Position numbers and translations under genes: made by a program. A DNA stretch of 64,000 bases from Candidatus Cetobacterium colombiensis (GTDB lineage: Bacteria; Fusobacteriota; Fusobacteriia; Fusobacteriales; Fusobacteriaceae): NCBI RefSeq assembly GCF_033962415.1, contig NZ_JAVIKH010000002.1, positions 1-64,000 on the forward strand, given 5' to 3'. The notes beneath the pieces were generated by a model. That model saw only the letters and a list, made by a program, of their open reading frames with translations, did no database searches and was not told where the DNA came from. Below, piece after piece: positions 58,750 through 64,000 of this stretch. Within the stretch, counting starts at the first letter, position 1. Each line of letters starts with the position of its first letter.

Positions 58750-59229
58750 TTACCACATACCGATCAACATTAGAAATCCTGGAATCCAAGCTGTTACAAT
58801 CCCTTCAAAGATTGCTAATACAGGTGTAAATTTTCCCAAATTTTTCTTAGGAACTGTTTCTATCCAACCTGTTAGCCACAGAATTCCCCAAAGCCACCAA
58901 ATGACACTCATTCTCCAATCTGACTTTAGAGATAAATACCCCGCTGGTAATGTATTTATGGCTACAAACAGACTGAACCATCCATAAGGAATAGGATTTA
59001 AATCAAATATTCCATTTATAGCTACGTACAAGTACGTAAATGTAAATAGTAATCCTGTTGCACCACTATAATAATCTCCTCTTGTTATAGAAACCACATT
59101 TAATATAAGGGTTATTCCACCAGTGAATATATTCATTACAGATTGAGCCTTACCATCCACATTATAAAGTCTACATAAACCATTACTTATTAATACTATT
59201 CCTACAAATAACAGAGCTACACCTAACAT
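58750..59229 (-). CDS. ureI: UreI/AmiS-type urea channel
   Basis: 159 aa from the ATG at 59229 (AGGAGGTGAAAAT). Six membrane helices with ALLFVGIVLISNGLCRLYNVDGKAQSVMNIFTGG, LLFTFTYLYVAINGIFDLNPIPYGWFSLFVAINTLPAGY and WWLWGILWLTGWIE, matching UreI/AmiS hexamers. It admits urea to the cytoplasm. The long periplasmic His-rich loop of Helicobacter UreI is missing, so acid gating is unlikely or different. It is the first gene of the urease operon. Confidence 0.9.
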   Translation of the reverse strand: MLGVALLFVGIVLISNGLCRLYNVDGKAQSVMNIFTGGITLILNVVSITRGDYYSGATGLLFTFTYLYVAINGIFDLNPIPYGWFSLFVAINTLPAGYLSLKSDWRMSVIWWLWGILWLTGWIETVPKKNLGKFTPVLAIFEGIVTAWIPGFLMLIGMW

Positions 59230-59283
59230 ATTTTCACCTCCTTTTACTTTTTCCATTTAAGCAGATTCTTGTGTCTCAGACGT

Positions 59284-59293
59284 TATACAAAAT
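59284..59293 (-). promoter_or_regulatory. Candidate urease operon control element
   Basis: Minus strand ATTTTGTATA followed by AC resembles a -10 box (TATAAC) without a good -35 and is identical over ten bases to a site upstream of nikA (48570-48579). This may be a shared regulator site. The evidence is limited to this one word. Confidence 0.3.
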
Positions 59294-59317
59294 CAAGTTT
59301 TATTTTCTTTTATTTTT

Positions 59318-60538
59318 TTATATTTTCATATGATCTTTTTTCTGCCCTTCATATATACTAATTTCTCCACTAAAAAGATAAGCTATTGCACAAGCTACAA
59401 ATAAATATCCCGCCATATTATAACCAAAAATTTCAATTCCTATTAAAAATGAAGCTAAAAAAGTATTTGTTGAAGAAGCAAAAACTGAACAATATCCTAT
59501 TGCTGCTAAAAATTCAATTGGAATATTAAACCAAACTCCTAGAACTGCTCCTAAGCTTGCACCTATAGAAAATATTGGTGTAACTTCTCCCCCTTGAAAT
59601 CCAATTCCCAAAGTAAATATTGTAAAAAATAGTTTTAGCAACCAATCGTAAGAATTTAACTCTCCACTTCCAAAAGAGATATCAATTAAATTTGTTCCTA
59701 ACCCACTATACCTACCTTTAAAAGTAAGCCATAGTAAAATAGCTAATATTATTCCTCCAAAAAATATTTTTTTTACAGGTTCTATTTTAGTTATATATTT
59801 ATTACTTTTAAACTTTTTTAGGAAAAAAGCAAAACAATATCCTACAAAAGCAAAAATAAAAGTTGCTATAAAAAACATCATTATATTTTTTATATTTTTT
59901 TCTGGCATATTTTTTACAATAAAATGGAAATGATTTATTTCAAAAAAGTTTGAAACACTATAAGCTACATACGCAGAAATAAATGATGGAAATAGTGATC
60001 TATATTCCACTACTCCCATATTTAAAATTTCTAAAGAAAAAATTGTTGCTGCAAAAGGAGTTCCAAAAAGTCCTGCAAATCCCGCTGAAATTCCAGTTGA
60101 AATTAAAATCTTTTTTAAATCTTTTACATTTAGATTAAATATTTTTTGCATACGAATTGCCAAAGTATTAGCTACAGTAGCCCCAATTTGTACTGCTACT
60201 CCCTCTCTTCCTGCAGATCCTCCAAAAAGATGAGTGGCCCACGTTGAAACAATAGAAAATGGTATCAGCCTTTTAGGAATAATTACATTCTCCATATGTG
60301 CAGCTTCAAAAACATATCCCATACCTTTTAAAGAACCCTTTCCATATTTTTTATATAAAATTATCATTAAAGCTCCTACTAGCGGTAAAAAAAATATTAC
60401 TTTATCAAAATTCTGAACTCTATAATTAGAAACCAACGTCAAACCTTTTGAAAAAAATACATCTATTACTCCCACGGCTAATCCTGTTATGACAGAAAAA
60501 ATAAGATAAAATACTCCTCTTAGCAATCGCTCTCTCAC
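59318..60538 (-). CDS. CLC-family channel/antiporter, CLC-F-like
   Basis: 406 aa with ten or more membrane helices. The gating-Glu motif is HLFGGSAGREGVAVQIGA (~108), GTPFAATIFSLEIL follows, and FQGGEVTPIFSIGASLG (~310) replaces the chloride-type GxFxP. GREG-VAVQ and the missing GSGIP are more like the CLC-F fluoride/proton exchangers than EriC chloride exchangers. No fluoride riboswitch is visible upstream. It ends 12 bases downstream of the MscS gene's stop, so the two may be co-transcribed. Confidence 0.8.
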   Translation of the reverse strand: MRERLLRGVFYLIFSVITGLAVGVIDVFFSKGLTLVSNYRVQNFDKVIFFLPLVGALMIILYKKYGKGSLKGMGYVFEAAHMENVIIPKRLIPFSIVSTWATHLFGGSAGREGVAVQIGATVANTLAIRMQKIFNLNVKDLKKILISTGISAGFAGLFGTPFAATIFSLEILNMGVVEYRSLFPSFISAYVAYSVSNFFEINHFHFIVKNMPEKNIKNIMMFFIATFIFAFVGYCFAFFLKKFKSNKYITKIEPVKKIFFGGIILAILLWLTFKGRYSGLGTNLIDISFGSGELNSYDWLLKLFFTIFTLGIGFQGGEVTPIFSIGASLGAVLGVWFNIPIEFLAAIGYCSVFASSTNTFLASFLIGIEIFGYNMAGYLFVACAIAYLFSGEISIYEGQKKDHMKI

Positions 60539-60550
60539 ATTCTCTCTCCT

Positions 60551-61399
60551 TTATTTGTTTTCAGTTACATTTACGTCTAAAATATTAAATGGAACATTAA
60601 CTCCTTCTTTATTAAATACTTCTAAAATATAAGCCATTAACTCTCCTCTCACTTTATAATATCCTTTTGTTGGAGTCCAAACCATAAATAAAATATTTAT
60701 ACTCGAATCCCCATATTCCATTGTATTTATAAAGTTTTCTTTATCTTTAGCTAACCCTTCATAAGTATTTGCTATATTTTCTAAAATACTTATTACTTTT
60801 TTCATATCTGAATCATAAGAAACTGATAACATTAGTTTTATACGTCTAAATGGATCTGCATCATAATTTATAATATTTCCACTAATCATTACATTGTTTG
60901 GTACAATTATTCTTCTTCCATCTAAACTTGTTATATATGTTGAAAAAACTTCAATTTTACAAACCTCTCCCATAACACCGTTTATTTTTATAAAGTTACC
61001 TATACTAAATGGTCTTGTAAAAAATAAAACCATTCCACCTGCTAAATTTGATAGAAATTCTTTTAAAGAGATACCCACTCCTAACCCTATAGCACTGATC
61101 ATTGTAGCAATAGATGACTCACTAAAACCAAAAGCTAATAGTCCTATTAGAAAAAACATTACATTTAACCCTAATTTTGTTACAGATTTAGTAAACTGTT
61201 TTGTATCTGCACTTTGATTTACAACAGGAATCTTATCAATATATTTATCTACCTTTTTAGCAAAATAAGATCCTAAATATAAGATTATTATAAAAATTAT
61301 AGTCCTTATTAAAAACTCAATTGCATCATGTCCTAAGGTCTGTAGCAATGGCTCCCCTGAGCTATTAGTAATTTTTAATAATCCTTTCAAATTCTCCAT
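60551..61399 (-). CDS. mscS: Small-conductance mechanosensitive channel MscS
   Basis: 282 aa. Three helices, the pore helix GLGVGISLKEFLSNLAGGMVLFFTRPFSIGNFIKI (~105-140), beta domain with TYITSLDGRRIIVPNNVMISGNIINY, and cytoplasmic cage. It releases solutes on osmotic downshock. Normal length for E. coli-type MscS (286). Confidence 0.92.
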   Translation of the reverse strand: MENLKGLLKITNSSGEPLLQTLGHDAIEFLIRTIIFIIILYLGSYFAKKVDKYIDKIPVVNQSADTKQFTKSVTKLGLNVMFFLIGLLAFGFSESSIATMISAIGLGVGISLKEFLSNLAGGMVLFFTRPFSIGNFIKINGVMGEVCKIEVFSTYITSLDGRRIIVPNNVMISGNIINYDADPFRRIKLMLSVSYDSDMKKVISILENIANTYEGLAKDKENFINTMEYGDSSINILFMVWTPTKGYYKVRGELMAYILEVFNKEGVNVPFNILDVNVTENK

Positions 61400-61515
61400 A
61401 CAAATGCCTCCTAAAATTCTAGTTTTACATCTATACTATTAAAAATTTTATAAATTTATCCTTTAATTTTTTCTATAATTTTTAATTTATTTAAAAGGAA
61501 AACTATTTTTTCTTT

Positions 61516-61529
61516 TGTAGAAATCTACA
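61516..61529. promoter_or_regulatory. Short inverted repeat upstream of rubredoxin
   Basis: TGTAGA-AA-TCTACA, six-base perfect arms with a two-base spacer, about 30 bases before the rubredoxin start. It is suited to a small dimeric repressor; I cannot name the regulator. Confidence 0.35.
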
Positions 61530-61557
61530 TACACAATACAATATAGGAGGTATTTTT

Positions 61558-61716
61558 ATGGAAAAGTGGAGATGTAAAGTATGTGATTGGATTTATGATC
61601 CTGAAACTGGAGATCCTGACAATGGGGTAGCTCCTGGAACTTCTTGGGAACATGTTCCAGAAGAGTGGGTTTGCCCTATATGTGGAGCAGGAAAAGACGA
61701 ATTTGAAAAAGAATAA
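61558..61716 (+). CDS. Rubredoxin
   Basis: 52 aa, normal rubredoxin length. Two iron-binding knuckles: [20 protein letters not shown] and [16 protein letters not shown] (CxxC at 6-9 and 39-42). TAGGAGG precedes the ATG. It is a one-electron carrier, typically feeding oxygen- or peroxide-reducing enzymes in anaerobes. It stands alone between a control palindrome and a terminator. Confidence 0.97.
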   Translation: MEKWRCKVCDWIYDPETGDPDNGVAPGTSWEHVPEEWVCPICGAGKDEFEKE

Positions 61717-61721
61717 TAAAT

Positions 61722-61752
61722 AAAAAAAGCAAACTGTGTGTTTGCTTTTTTT
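61722..61752. terminator. Bidirectional terminator after rubredoxin
   Basis: AAAAGCAAAC pairs with GTTTGCTTTT around a five-base loop with T runs on both sides. It serves rubredoxin (plus) and the convergent DUF305 gene (minus). Confidence 0.88.
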
Positions 61753-62467
61753 ATTTTAATAACTCTTGCATCTCTTTTATTTCTTCCTCTTGGCTTAATA
61801 CAATTTTATGTGCCATCTTTATTAGCTCTTCATTTTTTCCATATTTTAAATATTCTTTAGCCATATCTACAGCACCTAAATGATGAACTACCATATTTTC
61901 TAAATAATTTTTTGTTATACTATCAGCATTATTTATTTTATCATCATAAAGCTTCATTTTATGCATCATACTCATCATAATTTTTTTTATTTTAGGTAAA
62001 AATTTCACATTATCGTTTCCTCTAAGTTCTCCCTCTTGTAAAATTTTCTGCATAAAGGTAACCTCTTTTTCTTGAGCTTTTATTATCCTATTTGCAAGAT
62101 TTTTTACTTTTTGATTTTGTGTGTAATTTAAAACTCCTAAACTTGCTATAATAGCTGCTTCATGGTGTGGTATCATATAAATTACAAAATTATTTCCCAC
62201 ATCTTTTGTTAAAAATGGCTGTGAACTATTAGACATCATTAAGCTATGTGCATATTCATCATATTCTTTATAACCTTTTAAATTTTTAGGAATAACCTCT
62301 TCTAAAGGTGTGAGAACTGTGTAAACTTTATTGTCTGACTTTATAATTTCATAATTATTGGAATTTTTCATTTTATTTTCATTTAAATCACTACTATAAG
62401 AGTTTAATGAAACACTTGAAAAAAGCGCTGCAATTCCTACCATTATATTTATATTTTTAAAATCCAT
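61751..62467 (-). CDS. DUF305 periplasmic protein
   Basis: 238 aa with an N-terminal signal-like helix. The DUF305 four-helix bundle shows NFVIYMIPHHEAAIIASLGVL, VKNLANRIIKAQEKEVTFMQ and YLENMVVHHLGAVDMAKEYL, with paired His in MIPHH and MVVHH and Met-rich MSMMHKMK, suggesting copper or other metal binding. DUF305 proteins are often in metal-resistance loci. The exact function is unknown. Confidence 0.85.
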   Translation of the reverse strand: MDFKNINIMVGIAALFSSVSLNSYSSDLNENKMKNSNNYEIIKSDNKVYTVLTPLEEVIPKNLKGYKEYDEYAHSLMMSNSSQPFLTKDVGNNFVIYMIPHHEAAIIASLGVLNYTQNQKVKNLANRIIKAQEKEVTFMQKILQEGELRGNDNVKFLPKIKKIMMSMMHKMKLYDDKINNADSITKNYLENMVVHHLGAVDMAKEYLKYGKNEELIKMAHKIVLSQEEEIKEMQELLK

Positions 62468-62553
62468 ATTATATGCCTCCTATATCAAAGTGTGTTGTGC
62501 TTTATTATTAAAAGTAATTAATCAACTTCCTTTTATTTTTAGAAGGTTTTTAT

Positions 62554-63195
62554 TTACTCTTCACTTTTATTTCTATTTTTTTCTACTTTCATTATTATTA
62601 CAGTTACTTTATTTGTGTATCTTGATAACTCATTGTAATCTTTTTCTACTTGATCCCAATCTGGTTTTGGTCTTTCAATCTCTGTAGCTATTTTAGAACT
62701 TAAATATTCCATTCTTTCTAAATCTCTATCTGGCATTTCTTTTCTTATGGCATCCATTATTTCTTTTTCTTCTAAAGAATTTGTAGGAATATCTTGGTCT
62801 AAATTCATATCAGACATAAGTTCAGAATTTATCTCTTCTTCTATGTTTGGCTCAGTTTTTTCTACTCCTTCCTCTTTTAACGTTCTCATCATACTTACTG
62901 CCAATTTATTTGTATAAATAGATAATTCGTTATAAAGTTGCTCTACCTTATTCCAATCTGGTTTTGGTTTTTGTACTTCTGCATCAACTAATTCTCCAAT
63001 TTCATCCATTTTAGTTGTTATTTCAGAATCAGTGTCTATGTTTCCCATTACATTTTGAATAAATTGTTCATTAGACAAATTTGTTACTGATATGTTTTCA
63101 ATAGTTGGAGTCTTAGTTTCTGTTTCACTAGCAACTTCTGTTGAAAAAGATGTCACAGATAAAATAAATGATAAAATAATAAAAATCTTCTTCAT
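62554..63195 (-). CDS. Secreted protein with duplicated PKPDW helical repeat
   Basis: 213 aa with a signal peptide (MKKIFIILSFILSVTSFS). Two copies of a ~75-residue unit: PKPDWNKVEQLYNELSIYTNK (~95) and PKPDWDQVEKDYNELSRYTNK (~175), each preceded by a Met/Asp-rich helix (DTDSEITTKMDEIGELVDAE / MPDRDLERMEYLSSKIATE). The same DW-KVE motif occurs in the divergent gene at 63357-63782. The pattern resembles CpxP/Spy-like or zinc-resistance periplasmic helices. Role: probably envelope stress or metal handling. Confidence 0.65.
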   Translation of the reverse strand: MKKIFIILSFILSVTSFSTEVASETETKTPTIENISVTNLSNEQFIQNVMGNIDTDSEITTKMDEIGELVDAEVQKPKPDWNKVEQLYNELSIYTNKLAVSMMRTLKEEGVEKTEPNIEEEINSELMSDMNLDQDIPTNSLEEKEIMDAIRKEMPDRDLERMEYLSSKIATEIERPKPDWDQVEKDYNELSRYTNKVTVIIMKVEKNRNKSEE

Positions 63196-63356
63196 CGTCT
63201 CTTCTCCCTTTAAATTATAATATTTAATTTATTAATACGGTAACCATTTATAATTTCTTTGAATTTTTATAAATAATAATTTTTAAAGGAATTACTTTCT
63301 TTTTTTTTAATAATAAAATATAAATTTGTTATTAATTTATTTTAGGAGGTATTGTA

Positions 63357-63782
63357 ATGAAAAAATATGTTTTAATTTGTTCTTTAATTTTATCTGCCTT
63401 AACTTTTGGTGCAACAAATAGTGATTATGAGGATTCTGTTGATGGAAGTTCAGGAAATAATATGCCTATGATGCAAACACATCACAACAATTCATCACCT
63501 TGTAATATGATGCAGCAAATGCCTGGATGGAAAGCTGACAAGAAAATGATGAAAAGTAGAATGATGTACATGACACCTGAAATGCAAAAAAATATGATTG
63601 ATATTGAACAAAAAGAATTAGATATAAGAAAAGCTATGTTAGATGATAAGGTTGACTGGAATAAAGTTGAAAAACTGAATAAAGAAATTGGAGAAATTAG
63701 AGCTAAAATGCAAACTGACATGATGAAAAAAAATTATGAATCAATGAAAGCTGCTCCTACCGATCCTGCAAATAAACAATAA
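63357..63782 (+). CDS. Met/His-rich Spy/CpxP-like periplasmic protein
   Basis: 141 aa with a signal peptide (MKKYVLICSLILSALTFGA). The mature part is rich in Met and His: NMPMMQTHHNNSSPCNMMQQMPGWKADKKMMK (split across residues ~35-66), then a helical segment with DWNKVEKLNKEIGEIRAKMQ. It is a Spy/CpxP or CnrR-like metal-sensing or chaperone-type helix protein. It is divergent from the related double-repeat protein at 62554-63195 with a shared 160-base control region. AGGAGG precedes the ATG. Confidence 0.7.
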   Translation: MKKYVLICSLILSALTFGATNSDYEDSVDGSSGNNMPMMQTHHNNSSPCNMMQQMPGWKADKKMMKSRMMYMTPEMQKNMIDIEQKELDIRKAMLDDKVDWNKVEKLNKEIGEIRAKMQTDMMKKNYESMKAAPTDPANKQ

Positions 63783-63790
63783 TTTTATAA

Positions 63791-63822
63791 AAAAAGAGAG
63801 CTAAATTTTTTTTAGCTCTCTT
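63791..63822. terminator. Hairpin terminator at the end of the phospholipase gene
   Basis: AGAGAGCTAAA pairs with TTTAGCTCTCT around a short T-rich loop. The minus-strand side ends in TTTTTTT, so it terminates the leftward gene whose stop codon lies in the stem; it may also end the plus-strand gene. Confidence 0.8.
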
Positions 63823-64000
63823 CAATATTTAACCATTCTACTAAACGCTTGTAATTTTGTCTTGCATCCTCTATTCCTAGATTATAAAGTGCTTTTATCT
63901 TACTAAGATCTTTTTCTAATCTATCTACAACTACAACTTTACTTGGTCTAAATACAAAAACATCTCCTTTTTCTTCAAGCATTTTTATATCTTTTAAAGT
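63812..64000 (-). CDS. Patatin-like phospholipase, C-terminal end only
   Basis: The last 62 codons are present: VFRPSKVVVVDRLEKDLSKIKALYNLGIEDARQNYKRLVEWL. The order P-S-K----RLE-D--KI--LY--G--DA is the C-terminal signature of RssA/YlbK-type patatin phospholipases. The catalytic Ser and Asp lie outside the window. The stop is at 63812-63814. Confidence 0.65.
   Translation of the reverse strand, partial: TLKDIKMLEEKGDVFVFRPSKVVVVDRLEKDLSKIKALYNLGIEDARQNYKRLVEWLNIEES

Noticed and set aside
1-64000. CRISPR arrays, tRNA or rRNA genes
   Set aside because: No regularly spaced repeats and no recognisable tRNA or rRNA segments were found on reading both strands; a tRNAscan/Infernal run would settle this.

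Overview
The window is a very AT-rich, gene-dense stretch from a diderm, anaerobic-type bacterium. Outer-membrane usher and OmpA-type proteins, rubredoxin, a CLC-F-like channel and the overall gene flavour point to Fusobacteriota. Cetobacterium or a close relative is my best guess, but no rRNA or other marker gene is present to fix the genus.

Layout. (1) 1-1.44 kb: an amino-acid ABC importer of the TrpX/ABC_sub_bind type, preceded by a strong promoter, a 16-codon leader peptide with six consecutive Tyr codons, and a terminator/antiterminator set. This looks like tyrosine attenuation. (2) 1.4-13.9 kb: a divergent chaperone-usher pilus locus on the minus strand with a pilin, two full PapD-like chaperones, a short chaperone, an usher, a 1072-aa repeat-containing putative tip protein and small secreted proteins. 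It carries two c-di-GMP-I riboswitches, one at each end. An IS21-family element (istA/istB, 58-bp inverted ends, 4-bp target duplication) has split the first chaperone gene. (3) 14.4-23.7 kb: a complete type I Zorya system (zorABCD) plus a linked small periplasmic protein, bracketed by a ~220-bp direct repeat. Its ZorA has an extra N-terminal helix and a ~350-residue insert. (4) 23.6-39.2 kb: one ten-gene operon resembling a DNA-phosphorothioation defence system: cysteine desulfurase, DndC/SspD-like sulfurtransferase, DUF4007 protein, large ATPase, SspE-like DUF262/HNH nuclease, DndD-like SMC ATPase, PLD-helicase, Dnd-associated small protein, and two genes I do not recognise. A hairpin attenuator lies just before its first gene.

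(5) 39.3-41.1 kb: a queuosine salvage pair (nucleoside hydrolase and YhhQ transporter) behind a preQ1-I-like riboswitch. (6) 41.1-46.5 kb: a CuA-like cupredoxin, a GNAT remnant, a dual-sensor GGDEF/EAL protein, a thioredoxin-like gene with an in-frame UGA followed by a bSECIS-like hairpin (candidate selenoprotein), and a TnpB-only IS605-type element. (7) 46.5-59.3 kb: redox and ankyrin genes, the ammonium channel Amt, the nickel importer nikABCDE, and the convergent urease operon ureI-ABCEFGD. (8) 59.3-64 kb: a CLC-F-like channel, MscS, rubredoxin, DUF305, two small envelope proteins and the end of a patatin-like phospholipase gene.

The parts connect. Nickel uptake, urease, urea channel and ammonium channel form one nitrogen/acid-response unit. 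The GGDEF/EAL enzyme and the two c-di-GMP riboswitches suggest second-messenger control of the pilus. Two unrelated anti-phage systems lie back to back as a defence island. All family assignments come from reading motifs; no search was run.
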